Below are positions 43,574 through 52,826 of a stretch of 64,000 nt of DNA, in pieces. The notes under the pieces were generated by a model. It was not told the origin of the DNA. It did no database searches and worked only from the letters and a program-made list of their open reading frames with translations. Each line of letters starts with the position of its first letter. The first letter of the stretch is position 1. The translations under genes were made by a program, and so were the position numbers. The stretch comes from DASQPR01 sp963836775 (GTDB taxonomy: Bacteria; Actinomycetota; Actinomycetes; Mycobacteriales; Micromonosporaceae): the NCBI GenBank assembly GCA_963836775.1, contig CAWIKR010000003.1, forward strand, positions 2,852,001 to 2,916,000, read 5' to 3'.

Positions 43574-44653
43574 TCAGAAGTTGAACTGGTCAATATTGGT
43601 CTTGTCGAAGACGGTCGGCGGGCCGAGGACCACCGACGGTCCGGTGTCACCGGCGGGCGCCAGCACCTTGTATTCGTTCAGTGACCCGGCGGTGAAGGTG
43701 GCGCCGGTGTCCAGTGATGTGGTGCCGGAGGCGAGGTTGGCTGCGGCGTATCCGGCGAGGTAACCCAGGTCCTTCGGGTTCCACAGCTCAAATGATTCGA
43801 CGGTGCCGTCCTTGATGTATTTGCGCATCTCAGACGGCAGACCGAGACCGGTCAGTGTGACCTTCTTGGCGACGTCCGGGTGGGTGGACAGATATTGCGC
43901 GGCGGTGGAGATGCCCACCGTGGTCGGCGAGATGATGCCCTTGAGATTCGGGTAGGCCGACAACATGCCCTGCAGGACAGTCAGCGACGTCGCCGGGTCG
44001 TCATTGCCGTAGACGGTCGTGACCAGCTTCATCTTCGGGTACTTCGTCAGCTGCTGCTTCATGTAGCCGATCCACGCGTTCTGGTTGGTCGCGCTGGCCG
44101 CCGCCGACAGGATGCCGATGTCGCCCTCGGAGTTGATCTGCTTGGCCAGCAGATCGACCTCGGACGTGCCGATATTCTGGGTGTCCGCCTGGTTGATGAA
44201 CAGGTGGCTCGGGCTGTTGCCGCAGTTGATGTCGGAGTCGAACGACACGATCTTGATGCCCTGCTTGGCCGCCTGGTTCAGCGTCGGGCACAGCGCCGAC
44301 GGGTCGTTTCCAGCGATCACGATCGCATCGGCGTGCGCCTGGATCGCGGCCTGGATGGATGGGATCTGCGCGGCGGCGGTGTCCTGCGTGCCGCTGCTGA
44401 CCACGACCTTGCCGCCCAGTTCCTCGAGCGCCTTCTGGCCACCCTGGTCAGCCAGGACCTCGTACGGGTTCTGCGTATCCTTGGGGATGAAGTAGACCGT
44501 CAGGCCCTTCTTGACGCCGGTCGGCGACGCCGACGCGCCAGTTCCGCCACCGGACGACTTCGTGTTCGTCGAGCCACAAGCGCTCATCGCGCCGATGACC
44601 AGGACAGCCGCCGCGGCGGCGGCCACCCGATATGCCGTGCGAGTTCGGCTCAT
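43574..44653 (-). CDS. rhaS: Rhamnose ABC importer substrate-binding lipoprotein RhaS
   Basis: 359-residue periplasmic-binding protein (Peripla_BP_4 group). Lipoprotein signal with Cys26 (IGAMSACGS), then LTVYFIPKDTQNPYEV, DAIVIAGNDPSALC and TVGISTAAQYL. It delivers L-rhamnose to RhaP/RhaQ/RhaT. Assignment rests on the fold plus its place between the permeases and RhaM. Confidence 0.93.
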   Translation of the reverse strand: MSRTRTAYRVAAAAAAVLVIGAMSACGSTNTKSSGGGTGASASPTGVKKGLTVYFIPKDTQNPYEVLADQGGQKALEELGGKVVVSSGTQDTAAAQIPSIQAAIQAHADAIVIAGNDPSALCPTLNQAAKQGIKIVSFDSDINCGNSPSHLFINQADTQNIGTSEVDLLAKQINSEGDIGILSAAASATNQNAWIGYMKQQLTKYPKMKLVTTVYGNDDPATSLTVLQGMLSAYPNLKGIISPTTVGISTAAQYLSTHPDVAKKVTLTGLGLPSEMRKYIKDGTVESFELWNPKDLGYLAGYAAANLASGTTSLDTGATFTAGSLNEYKVLAPAGDTGPSVVLGPPTVFDKTNIDQFNF

Positions 44654-44707
44654 CGTCGTGCCTTTCTCTTCACAGAGGATCAGTTGACGGGTTGGGGTGT
44701 GGAACTC

Positions 44708-45802
44708 TCACTCAGCTGGTTGGGACTGCACTGCGCTCGGAGTGACACGGGAGCGGGCCGCACGGGCCCGGATCCGGTGGAGAAGTTCTCCGCCGTTCGG
44801 AACGATCACGCTGATCAGCAGCAAGACACCGGTGACGATGTTCTGCTTGTCCGGCGAGACGTTCATTTGAGTCAGCGCCATCTGCAGACTTCCGACGATG
44901 GCGACGGACAGCACTACGCCGAGGATGGTTCCTCGACCCCCGAAGATGGACACGCCGCCGAAGAGCACGATCGCGACGACGTTCAGCTCTAGGCCGGTGC
45001 CGGCCCCATAACTCACCGACGCGTTCTGCATGGTGAGCAGGATCCCGGCGAATGCGCACAGCACGCCGCTCAGCACGTAGAGCCCGAATTTGATGCGCTG
45101 CACCCGGATCCCGGCGAACCGAGCGGCATCCGGTTGCAGGCCGGTGGCGATCATCGACCGGCCCAGGGGTGTCAGGTGCAGCACCACGCCGAAGACCACG
45201 GCGAGGACGATGAAGATCAGCATCGACCAAGACAACTGCGTGCCAGGGATGGACGCGGCTCCGATGTTGGTCAGCGAGTCCGGGAACTGGCGATCGCCGA
45301 TGCCCGGGACGGTCAGGGAGCCGAGCAGAACCTCGGCCAGACCGCGGAACAGGGTGAGTGTGCCGATGGTGACCGCGATCGAAGGGAGCCCGACCTTCGC
45401 CACCAGCACGCCGTTGAGTGCACCGCCGACCAGCCCGACCAGCAGCGCGACCGCGAACGCCGGCCAGATGCCCCAGCCGTGGTGCCACAGATAGCCAACG
45501 GTGGCACCGGATAGTCCGAGCATCGAGGCGACCGACAGGTCGATCTCGCCGGTGATCACGATGAACGTCATCGGCAGCGCCATGATGGCGATGTATCCGG
45601 TGTTGATGCCGAGGTAGAACACCGTGCTCGGATCGGTGAACGACGTCGACTCGGAGGCGCCGAAGATCAGCACGGCGATGAGAACCAGCACCAGTCCGGT
45701 TTCCCAGCGGATCGCGCCGCGCCACCAGTCCCGGCCGCCGTTGTCCGGTGCTGGCTGATCCAGCTTTCGAGTGGACACATCGATGGTGGCTTCAGAGCTC
45801 AC
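44708..45802 (-). CDS. rhaQ: Rhamnose ABC importer permease RhaQ
   Basis: 364 residues from the GTG at 45802, which has GAGGGGG 7 nt upstream and overlaps the end of rhaP by 11 bp. BPD_transp_2 permease with about ten helices, ITGEIDLSVASMLGLSGATVG, GLQPDAARFAGIRV and GGVSIFGGRGTILGVVL. Upstream in-frame sequence to 46129 is antisense-type overlap with rhaP and not part of the protein. Confidence 0.92.
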   Translation of the reverse strand: MSSEATIDVSTRKLDQPAPDNGGRDWWRGAIRWETGLVLVLIAVLIFGASESTSFTDPSTVFYLGINTGYIAIMALPMTFIVITGEIDLSVASMLGLSGATVGYLWHHGWGIWPAFAVALLVGLVGGALNGVLVAKVGLPSIAVTIGTLTLFRGLAEVLLGSLTVPGIGDRQFPDSLTNIGAASIPGTQLSWSMLIFIVLAVVFGVVLHLTPLGRSMIATGLQPDAARFAGIRVQRIKFGLYVLSGVLCAFAGILLTMQNASVSYGAGTGLELNVVAIVLFGGVSIFGGRGTILGVVLSVAIVGSLQMALTQMNVSPDKQNIVTGVLLLISVIVPNGGELLHRIRARAARSRVTPSAVQSQPAE

Positions 45803-46808
45803 GATGTGCCCCCTCGGCGGACTGCGCCCGGCGTGTGTTGCGCAGCAGCAGCCAGCGATCGAATGCGATCGCGGCGAGCAAGAGCGCACCGGCGATCGCC
45901 GTGTTCCAGAACGCCGAGATGCGCGACGCGACCAAGGCTTGATTGATGGTGTTAAGCAGCAGCGCGCCGAGCGCCGCGCCGACGACGGTGCCGCTGCCAC
46001 CGAAGATCGCCACACCGCCGACCACAGCTGCCGCAACGACGGTGAGTTCGTAGCCGAGACCGCCGCTGTTGTCGATCTGCGTGTGCTGTGCCAGGAACAA
46101 TGCCCCGGCCAGGCCGGCCAGAGCACCACTGGTCAGGAATGCGGTGAAGACCCGGCGCTGGATCGGAATGCCGGCCAGCGCCGCCGCATCCGGGTTGGAA
46201 CCGATGGCGTAGAGGTCGCGGGCGGATCGGTAGGACCGCATCGCGTACCCGGCGACGGCCACGATCACCGCCACGATGATGGCGAGCCACGGGATGCCGA
46301 GGAACTGCTTGTAGCCGACCGCGACGAATCCGTCCGGGATCGCCTCCGGATCGATCCGCCGGCCGTTGACGATCACGCCGTCGATGCCCCGGATCACGTA
46401 CAGCATTCCGAGTGTGACGACCAGGCTCGGCACCCGCAGCACCGAGACGATGAATCCGTTGACCGCACCACAGGCCAGTCCGACCAGGATTCCGACGGCG
46501 AATCCCAGCCAGACCGGGATGTGCTGGAACTTGAACAGGTCACCGACGATGTACGCGGACAGCCCGAGCACGGAGCCGACCGACAGGTCGACGTTGCGAG
46601 TGACGATGACCATCGTCTCGCCGACGCCCAGCAACGCGATCAAAGCCGCGCCACTGAGCAGTTGCTCGATGCTGTTGGCCGAGACGAAGTGGTGGTTGTT
46701 GATGGTGGTGATGCCGACGACCACCAGGATCAGAATGACGATTCCGATCTCCCGCGCCCGGAGCAGGCCGGCCCAGCGGGTGGTGTGCGGCTGCGTGATC
46801 GTGGTCAT
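45792..46808 (-). CDS. rhaP: Rhamnose ABC importer permease RhaP
   Basis: 338-residue BPD_transp_2 permease with RNVDLSVGSVLGLSAYIVG, GSNPDAAALAGIPIQR and GGVAIFGGSGTVVGAALG. Forms the channel with RhaQ. The ATG overlaps the stop of the ATPase gene (ATGA). Confidence 0.93.
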   Translation of the reverse strand: MTTITQPHTTRWAGLLRAREIGIVILILVVVGITTINNHHFVSANSIEQLLSGAALIALLGVGETMVIVTRNVDLSVGSVLGLSAYIVGDLFKFQHIPVWLGFAVGILVGLACGAVNGFIVSVLRVPSLVVTLGMLYVIRGIDGVIVNGRRIDPEAIPDGFVAVGYKQFLGIPWLAIIVAVIVAVAGYAMRSYRSARDLYAIGSNPDAAALAGIPIQRRVFTAFLTSGALAGLAGALFLAQHTQIDNSGGLGYELTVVAAAVVGGVAIFGGSGTVVGAALGALLLNTINQALVASRISAFWNTAIAGALLLAAIAFDRWLLLRNTRRAQSAEGAHREL

Positions 46809-48316
46809 GCCTTGATCACCACGTTCTGGCCAGTCGCGGCGCGCATGATGGTGTCTTCATCGGCCTCCGCGCGGGTCAGCTCGGCGGTGAGCCGGCCTTC
46901 CCGGAGCACGAGGACGCGGTCGGCCATGCCCAGCACCTCCGGTAGTTCGGACGAGATCATCAGCACCGCCATTCCATCGGCGACCAGGCCGTCGAGAATG
47001 CGGTGCACTTCGGCCTTGGTGCCGACATCGATGCCCCGGGTGGGCTCATCGATGATCAGCAACTTCGGCGCCCGGGCCAGCCACTTGGCGAGCACGACCT
47101 TCTGCTGGTTACCGCCGGAGAGGGTGGCAGCCGAATTGCGTAACCGGCCGTATTTCAGCTGCAACCGCTGGGCCCAGGTGGTGGCCAGCCGGCGTTCGCT
47201 GCGCCGCTCGATCAGCCCGAGCCGGCTCAACCGGGACAGCGATGCCAGCGCGACGTTCTGGTCGATGCCCATGTCCATCACCAGGCCCTGCTGGCGCCGG
47301 TCTTCCGGCACCAGAGCCATGCCGGCCGTCATGGCGGCCTGTGGCGCGCCGTTCGGCAGTGCCCGCCCATCCAGCCGTACGCTGCCCGACGTCCGCCTGT
47401 CGATCCCGAAGATGGCGCGCGCCACCTCGGTCCGCCCGGCGCCCACCAGACCGGCCAGAGCCACGATCTCGCCGGCCCGGACCTGGAACGAGATGTCGCT
47501 GAAGACGCCATCGCTGGTCAGATCCGAAACCTCGAGGACAACGTCGCCGGCCGGGATGTCGGACTTCGGGAACAAGGTGTCGAGTTCGCGACCGACCATC
47601 GACCGGATGATGTCGTCGATGGTCACGTCGTGGATCGGCGCGCTGCGGACGAACCGGCCGTCGCGCATCACCGTGACCCGCTGACAGCAGGCGAAGACTT
47701 CCTCCAGCCGATGCGAAATAAAGAGCACGGCGGCACCGCGTTCGCGGAGGGTCTTGATGACGTCGAACAGCCGGAGCACCTCGACCGTGGTCAGCGCGGC
47801 CGTCGGTTCGTCCATGACGAGCACCCGCGCATCGAACGACAGCGCTTTCGCTATCTCGACGATCTGCTGATCGGCCACTGACAGCGCGCGGGCCAGGCGC
47901 GACGGATTGAGCGCGACGCCAAGGTTGGCGAAGATCTCCCGGGCTTCGCGCTCCATCCGGCGCCGATCGATGACGTTGCCGCGGCCACGTGGCTGCCGGC
48001 CGATGAAGATGTTCTCCGCGACCGTCAGGTCTGGGAACAGCGACGGCTCCTGATAGATGATGGCGACGCCGGCCGCCTGCGCGTCGGCCGGTCCGGCGAA
48101 CCCGGTGCTCCGGCCGTCGATGGTCAACGAGCCGGAGTCGGGGCGGTAGACGCCGCCGAGGATTTTGACCAGCGTCGACTTGCCCGCGCCGTTCTCCCCC
48201 AGCAGCGCGTGCGCCTCGCCGGGCAGCAGCGTGATAGACCCATCCACCAGGGCCTTCACCGCGCCGAAGCTCTTGGTTGCCGTGTCCAGGACCAACCGAG
48301 CGCTGGGCTCCGCCAT
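46805..48316 (-). CDS. rhaT: Rhamnose ABC importer ATPase RhaT
   Basis: 503-residue double-domain sugar ABC ATPase. The first domain is complete: GENGAGKST, YQEPSLFPDL, LSVADQQIVEIAKAL, VLVMDEPTAALT. The second has the degenerate Walker A of the family (GLVGAGRTE), signature LSGGNQQKVVLAKW and LLIIDEPTRGIDVG. First gene of the rhamnose operon, with AAGAAGGCGGG before the ATG; promoter and operator lie directly upstream. Confidence 0.94.
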   Translation of the reverse strand: MAEPSARLVLDTATKSFGAVKALVDGSITLLPGEAHALLGENGAGKSTLVKILGGVYRPDSGSLTIDGRSTGFAGPADAQAAGVAIIYQEPSLFPDLTVAENIFIGRQPRGRGNVIDRRRMEREAREIFANLGVALNPSRLARALSVADQQIVEIAKALSFDARVLVMDEPTAALTTVEVLRLFDVIKTLRERGAAVLFISHRLEEVFACCQRVTVMRDGRFVRSAPIHDVTIDDIIRSMVGRELDTLFPKSDIPAGDVVLEVSDLTSDGVFSDISFQVRAGEIVALAGLVGAGRTEVARAIFGIDRRTSGSVRLDGRALPNGAPQAAMTAGMALVPEDRRQQGLVMDMGIDQNVALASLSRLSRLGLIERRSERRLATTWAQRLQLKYGRLRNSAATLSGGNQQKVVLAKWLARAPKLLIIDEPTRGIDVGTKAEVHRILDGLVADGMAVLMISSELPEVLGMADRVLVLREGRLTAELTRAEADEDTIMRAATGQNVVIKA

Positions 48317-48334
48317 ACCGAATTCCCGCCTTCT

Positions 48335-48346
48335 TGAAACCTTTCA
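48335..48346. promoter_or_regulatory. LacI-type operator before rhaT
   Basis: TGAAACCTTTCA, arms TGAAA/TTTCA around CC. It lies 15-26 nt beyond the rhaT -10 box, in the leader, where a repressor would block transcription. Confidence 0.6.
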
Positions 48347-48360
48347 TTTCGTGATGGTTC

Positions 48361-48390
48361 AAGTTAGGCTTGGGCCACGATTGATGTCAA
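48361..48390 (-). promoter_or_regulatory. Promoter of the rhamnose operon
   Basis: Minus strand TTGACA (48390-48385), 18-nt spacer, TAACTT (48366-48361), about 45 nt before the rhaT ATG. Confidence 0.55.
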
Positions 48391-48501
48391 GAGGCAGTTT
48401 CGCGTTCGTTACAGCGACGTTTACCGAGTCACCCGAACGTGCCTGCGTGCGGGCATGGTCACCCGATTGCGGCCGCGCATGCTTCCTCATCTATCTTGTG
48501 C

Positions 48502-48513
48502 CGAAACCTTTTA
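48502..48513. promoter_or_regulatory. Second LacI-type operator, before the regulator gene
   Basis: CGAAACCTTTTA shares GAAACCTTT with the rhaT operator (10 of 12 positions). It is 5 nt after a TATCTT -10-like box (48492-48497), so the regulator probably represses itself as well as the operon. Confidence 0.5.
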
Positions 48514-48547
48514 ATCGCGGGCCACTCAGAACGGGACGGCGAGGCCA

Positions 48548-49567
48548 GTGAGCGAGTCAGCCAGCGTGCTGGACGTGGCGGCGCGGGCGGGCGTTTCGGT
48601 GGGCACCGTCTCCAACGTGCTGAACCGGCCGGAACGGGTGTCTCCGTCCACTCGCGACCGAGTGGTGGCCGCTATCAATGAGCTGGGTTTCGTTCGCAAC
48701 GAAGCCGCTCGCCAGCTGCGGGCCGGCCGGAGCCGCACCATCGGCCTGGTCGTGCTCGATGTGGGCAACCCGTTCTTCACCGACCTCGCCGCCGGCGCCG
48801 AGGATGTGGCGGCCGCCGCCGGCCTGTCCGTGGTGCTCTGCAACAGCAACGACGACGTCGACCGCGAGCGCCACTACCTGGACATGCTCAAGGAACAGCG
48901 GGCCTTTGGCATCCTCATCACGCCGGTCGGCAACGAGACTTCGACCATCGAGGAGATCCGCCGGCTGGGCACCCCGGTGGTGCTCGTCGACCACGGGGCG
49001 CGCAGCAAGCAGTGTTCGGTCTCGGTCAACGACCGGGTCGGCGGCGAGCTGGCTGTCACGCACCTGATCGAGCAGGGCCACACCCGAATCGGTTTCGTGG
49101 GCGGCCCGGTCGCGATCAATCAGGTCACCGAGCGTCTGCACGGCGCCCGCGCCGCGATCGCCGCGGCCGGATTGCCGCCGGATGCCCTGACCGTTCTGGA
49201 AACGCCGCGCATGGACGTGGCCTCGGGTCGCGCCGCCGGAGACCGGCTGGTCGCGATCGGCAAGCGCCAGCGCCCGACCGCGGTGTTCTGCGCCAACGAT
49301 CTGATGGCCTTGGGGCTGCTCCAGGACACCGTGCGCCGAGACCTGTCGGTGCCGGGCGACTTGGCGATCGTGGGTTACGACGACATCGAGTTCGCGGCCG
49401 CGGCCGCGGTGCCGCTGACGTCGGTCCGGCAACCGCGGGCCCAGCTGGGAATGGCCGCGATGGAATTGCTGATGGAAGAGGCCACCGACCGCAAGGCCCA
49501 CCAGCACCGGCAAATCGTGTTCGAACCGGAGCTCGTGGTCCGCGAGTCGACAACGCGCCGGGGCTAG
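48548..49567 (+). CDS. LacI-family regulator of the rhamnose operon
   Basis: 339 residues. N-terminal helix-turn-helix SVLDVAARAGVSVGTVSNVLNR with the hinge region NEAARQLRAGRSRTIG, then a sugar-binding domain (VLDVGNPFFTDLAAG, VVLVDHGARSKQCSVSVND, GDLAIVGYDDIEFAAAAAVPLTSV). It is divergent from rhaT with 231 bp between starts containing two GAAACCTTT sites. The effector is probably L-rhamnose, L-rhamnulose or a phosphorylated intermediate (inference). Starts with GTG; GGCGAGG lies upstream. Confidence 0.92.
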   Translation: MSESASVLDVAARAGVSVGTVSNVLNRPERVSPSTRDRVVAAINELGFVRNEAARQLRAGRSRTIGLVVLDVGNPFFTDLAAGAEDVAAAAGLSVVLCNSNDDVDRERHYLDMLKEQRAFGILITPVGNETSTIEEIRRLGTPVVLVDHGARSKQCSVSVNDRVGGELAVTHLIEQGHTRIGFVGGPVAINQVTERLHGARAAIAAAGLPPDALTVLETPRMDVASGRAAGDRLVAIGKRQRPTAVFCANDLMALGLLQDTVRRDLSVPGDLAIVGYDDIEFAAAAAVPLTSVRQPRAQLGMAAMELLMEEATDRKAHQHRQIVFEPELVVRESTTRRG

Positions 49568-49690
49568 CGAAGGCAACGCACATCCCGGCCACCACCAGGG
49601 CGCCTGCAGCGACGGCGGCGGCCGCCACAGGATCTGCGGCGACCGCCGTTGTGAAACGTCGCAACCAGCCAACGTCAACTACCACTACTG

Positions 49691-49716
49691 AGCGGCACCC
49701 ATTGACCGGTGCCGCT
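49691..49716. terminator. Bidirectional terminator between regulator and ABC-2 permease genes
   Basis: Perfect 9-bp stem AGCGGCACC / GGTGCCGCT with loop CATTGACC; it includes the stop codon region of the convergent permease gene. Confidence 0.55.
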
Positions 49717-50569
49717 AGACGTCGCGCCGACCGACCACCAGGATCGCGACCAACGCGGCCGCCACTGGCCACCCGGCATAAACGATCCAGGCGCCGGTCA
49801 CCGAGGCCGGGTAGGGACCGTCGAAGCGGATGAATTGCGGCAGCTCGATCAGCCGCTCCCAGGCCATCACCGGCAGGCAGTGGTTCAGGACCGCCTCCCA
49901 GTGCCGATTGGTCCCGACCATGAACGGCATCAGCAGCAGCACCGCTGTCGTCGTGACGATGGTGGCCGCGGTGTTGCGGACCAGCGCTCCGATGCCCATG
50001 CCGACCACCGAAACGACCGGCACGATGAGTGCTGAGGCGGCGGTGGCACGGAGTGCGTAGGGATGGGTGATCGACCAGCCGGCGCCGCGGCCGGACAGGA
50101 TCGCCTGGCTGATGGCGAATGCCGAGCCGGCAGCGATCGCGCCGACGATCGTCATGACACCCGCGACCACCGTGATCTTGGCGGCGATCAGCGCCCGCCG
50201 GGCCGGCACCGCGGCGAGCGAGGTGCGGATCAGGCCGGTGGCGTATTCGCTGGCGACCGCGGTGGCGCCGACACTGCTCGCGGCCAGCAGCACGAACAGG
50301 TAGGCCTGCTGCGGAAACGCGTCCCGGATCGGATCGAAGAAGGACTTGTGGTCGGCCCCGTAGGACGGCCAGTTGCGATAGTCGGCCAGCGATGCGTACA
50401 CGCAGAATCCGATCGCCGACACGATGATCAGCGAGAGTGAGGCGTAGGTCGAGCGCAGTGACCACAGCTTGATCCACTCAGCGCCGAGCAGGTCCCGGAA
50501 CCGCGCCTCGGGCTCGTCGACACGAGCGGCAACGCGGTTTCGGCTGGGCGCCGGCGCGGTGATGGTCAT
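49715..50569 (-). CDS. ABC-2 type exporter permease
   Basis: 284 residues with six membrane helices; N-terminal cytoplasmic part FRDLLGAEWIKLWSLRSTYA is typical of ABC-2 permeases, and SVGATAVASEYATGLIRTSLAA is the conserved loop. Probably exports a drug, peptide or lipid with the ATPase encoded upstream, whose stop overlaps this ATG. Substrate unknown. Confidence 0.9.
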   Translation of the reverse strand: MTITAPAPSRNRVAARVDEPEARFRDLLGAEWIKLWSLRSTYASLSLIIVSAIGFCVYASLADYRNWPSYGADHKSFFDPIRDAFPQQAYLFVLLAASSVGATAVASEYATGLIRTSLAAVPARRALIAAKITVVAGVMTIVGAIAAGSAFAISQAILSGRGAGWSITHPYALRATAASALIVPVVSVVGMGIGALVRNTAATIVTTTAVLLLMPFMVGTNRHWEAVLNHCLPVMAWERLIELPQFIRFDGPYPASVTGAWIVYAGWPVAAALVAILVVGRRDV

Positions 50570-51489
50570 CGGGTCTCCCCCTCGGTCGGGCTGGCGGTGA
50601 AGTCGACGGTCTCGGCGGTCAATTCCAGGAACGCCGCCTCCAGTGACGGTTGCTGGGTGCGAAGTTCGTGCAGGACGACCTGATGGGTCGACGCGATCTG
50701 GCCGACCGCGGCGGCGCTGAGGCCGCCGACCGTCAGCAGGCCGTCCGCGCCGCGAGCAACCCGGGCTCCGGCACCGGCCAGCAGCTGCGCCAACCGGCCG
50801 GCATCAGGGCTCGCGACGAGGATCGGAGCAGCGCCGGCCCGTCGAGCGAAGTCGGCCAGGGCCTCGTCAGCGATCAGCCGCCCACGGCCGATCACCACCA
50901 GGTGGTCGGCGGTGTGCTCGATCTCGGACATGAAATGGCTGGAGACGAAGACCGTCCGGCCGCCGGCCGCCAACCGGCGAAACAACGACCGCACCCACTG
51001 CACGCCCTCCGGGTCGAGGCCGTTGAACGGCTCGTCGAAGAGCAGCACCGGCGGATCGCCCAGCAGCGCTGCGGCGATCCCGAGACGCTGCTTCATCCCG
51101 AGGGAGAACTGCCCGATCCGGCGCCGGGCCACGGTCGCAAGACCGACTTCGGCCAGGACTTCGCCGACCCGATCACGTCCGATCCGGTTGCTGGTGGCCA
51201 GGGCTGCCAGATGGGCGTACGCGCTGCGGCCCGGATGCACATCAGCGGCGTCCAGCAGTGCCCCGACATGGCGGAGTCCCCGCGGCCGGTCAGCGAACCG
51301 GGTGCCGTCGATCGCCACCGACCCGCCGGACGGCGCGTTCAGCCCGACGATCATCCGGAGAGTGGTGGACTTGCCGGCGCCGTTGGGCCCGAGAAATCCG
51401 GTCACGTGCCCGGGCCGGATCGTCACCGACAGCCGATCCACGGCCGTGGTGGCGCCGTATCTCTTGGTCACTTCGCATAGTTCGATCAT
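50566..51489 (-). CDS. ABC exporter ATPase
   Basis: 307 residues from ATG 51489 (MIELCEVTKRYG). Walker A GPNGAGKST, signature FSLGMKQRLG, Walker B VLLFDEPFNGLDP, H-loop SSHFMSE, and a C-terminal domain as in drug-efflux ATPases. Longer in-frame starts (51498, 51543) add non-conserved residues. Forms an exporter with the ABC-2 permease; the divergent two-component system next door is the likely regulator. Confidence 0.92.
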   Translation of the reverse strand: MIELCEVTKRYGATTAVDRLSVTIRPGHVTGFLGPNGAGKSTTLRMIVGLNAPSGGSVAIDGTRFADRPRGLRHVGALLDAADVHPGRSAYAHLAALATSNRIGRDRVGEVLAEVGLATVARRRIGQFSLGMKQRLGIAAALLGDPPVLLFDEPFNGLDPEGVQWVRSLFRRLAAGGRTVFVSSHFMSEIEHTADHLVVIGRGRLIADEALADFARRAGAAPILVASPDAGRLAQLLAGAGARVARGADGLLTVGGLSAAAVGQIASTHQVVLHELRTQQPSLEAAFLELTAETVDFTASPTEGETR

Positions 51490-51611
51490 GTGAACCATGG
51501 TTGCGGCGACGGCTGGGGCCGCGCGTCCGGCTGCGGGCGACAATGGTGGTGCGGCGGATTAGCCCGTGGGCTACGGTCTGCGGACCGATGCGCCGCCCCG
51601 CCCCGGCGACC

Positions 51612-51617
51612 TAGTTT
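51612..51617 (+). promoter_or_regulatory. -10 box of a leaderless histidine kinase transcript
   Basis: TAGTTT exactly 6 nt before the ATG at 51624; no Shine-Dalgarno sequence. Confidence 0.4.
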
Positions 51618-51623
51618 CGGCCC

Positions 51624-52826
51624 ATGACGACGACACTTCCGACCCAGACGGACCCGGTGATGACCCCAACGAAGCGCCGCCCCGCCGACCTGATCTGGGC
51701 GGGCATCGCCGCGCTCGGCTACCTGCTCCTGATGGCCTGGGTGGTCACCATCGCCGGCCAGCGGTTCACCGACACGGCATCGACGACGCTGGTCGCGGTC
51801 CTGTCGGCGGCGCTGCTCGTGCCGCTGATCCGCCGGCTCCCGCTCGCGGCCCTCGGATGGCTGCTCCTGGTCAGCGGGGCGGCGGTCGCCGGCGGGCATT
51901 CGAGCGCGCTGATCTATGTCCAGTTCGTCGTCTGCGCTGCCGTGGTCGGCGCGATCGCATCGATGCGGCCGCGCCGGATGTCGATCCCGGCCGCAGTGGT
52001 CACGTTGCTCGTCCTCACCGGTCTGGCGCCGCTGAACAACAACGGTTCCAACACCCTGATCAACACCACGGTCCTGGGCATCCTGCTGGTGGCGACGGCC
52101 TGGACTGTCGGCTACACGGTGCGGGAGCGGCGCGAGCACAGCGCTGCGATCCGCGTCCAAGCCGCGAACCAGGCAGTCGCCGACGAGCGGCTGCGGATCG
52201 CCCGGGAGCTGCACGACGTGGTGGCGCACAGCATCGGCGTGATCGCGATCCAGGCCGGTGCCGGCCGCAGGGTCATCAAGACTCAGCCGGACCAGGCCGA
52301 GAAGGCGCTCGAGGTGATCGAATCGACCAGCCGGGAAACCCTCGGCGGGCTGCGGCGCACGCTTGGCACGCTGCGGGGCACCGAGCCGCAGGCAGCGCCA
52401 CTGGAGCCGCCCCCGGGGCTGGCCGACACCGACCGTCTGGTGCGCTCGACCGGAGACGCCGGCGTGCGCGTCGACGTGCGGAAGCTGGGCGATCCCCGGG
52501 CGGTGCCGGCCGACGTGGACGCATCCGCGTACCGGATCGTGCAGGAAGCCCTGACCAATGTGGTCCGGCACTCGGGCGCCACCGAATGCCTGGTCACCAT
52601 CGACTTCCGGGCCGAGGATCTCTACCTGGAGATCACCGACGAGGGCACCGGTCCACACCATCCGGGTGCCGGCTACGGCATCGTCGGCATGCGCGAGCGG
52701 GTCGCTCTCCTCAACGGCGACTTCATCGCCGGCCCGCGGCCGGAGGGCGGATTCCGGGTGGCCGCGCGACTGCCGCTGCCGGTGGCGCCGCTGCCGGTGA
52801 CGCCGCTGCCGGTGACGCCACGATGA
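51624..52826 (+). CDS. NarL-type two-component sensor histidine kinase
   Basis: 400 residues. Four or five membrane helices (about 22-155) with very short outside loops, as in intramembrane-sensing kinases; HisKA_3 domain with RIARELHDVVAHSIGVI (phosphorylated His near 199) and HATPase with IVQEALTNVVRHS and GYGIVGMRERV. The C-terminus ends in three PLPV(A/T)P repeats. It is coupled by ATGA to the response regulator gene and divergent from an ABC exporter it may control. Confidence 0.93.
   Translation: MTTTLPTQTDPVMTPTKRRPADLIWAGIAALGYLLLMAWVVTIAGQRFTDTASTTLVAVLSAALLVPLIRRLPLAALGWLLLVSGAAVAGGHSSALIYVQFVVCAAVVGAIASMRPRRMSIPAAVVTLLVLTGLAPLNNNGSNTLINTTVLGILLVATAWTVGYTVRERREHSAAIRVQAANQAVADERLRIARELHDVVAHSIGVIAIQAGAGRRVIKTQPDQAEKALEVIESTSRETLGGLRRTLGTLRGTEPQAAPLEPPPGLADTDRLVRSTGDAGVRVDVRKLGDPRAVPADVDASAYRIVQEALTNVVRHSGATECLVTIDFRAEDLYLEITDEGTGPHHPGAGYGIVGMRERVALLNGDFIAGPRPEGGFRVAARLPLPVAPLPVTPLPVTPR
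52773..52817 (+). repeat. 15-bp tandem repeat x3 at the kinase 3' end
   Basis: Three CCGCTGCCGGTG(G/A)CG units encoding Pro-Leu-Pro-Val-Ala/Thr. In-frame, so copy-number changes only alter the tail length. Confidence 0.85.

Noticed and set aside
48400..48547. Possible small RNA in the rhamnose divergent region
   Set aside because: No stable stem or terminator; the sequence is explained by two promoters and operators.
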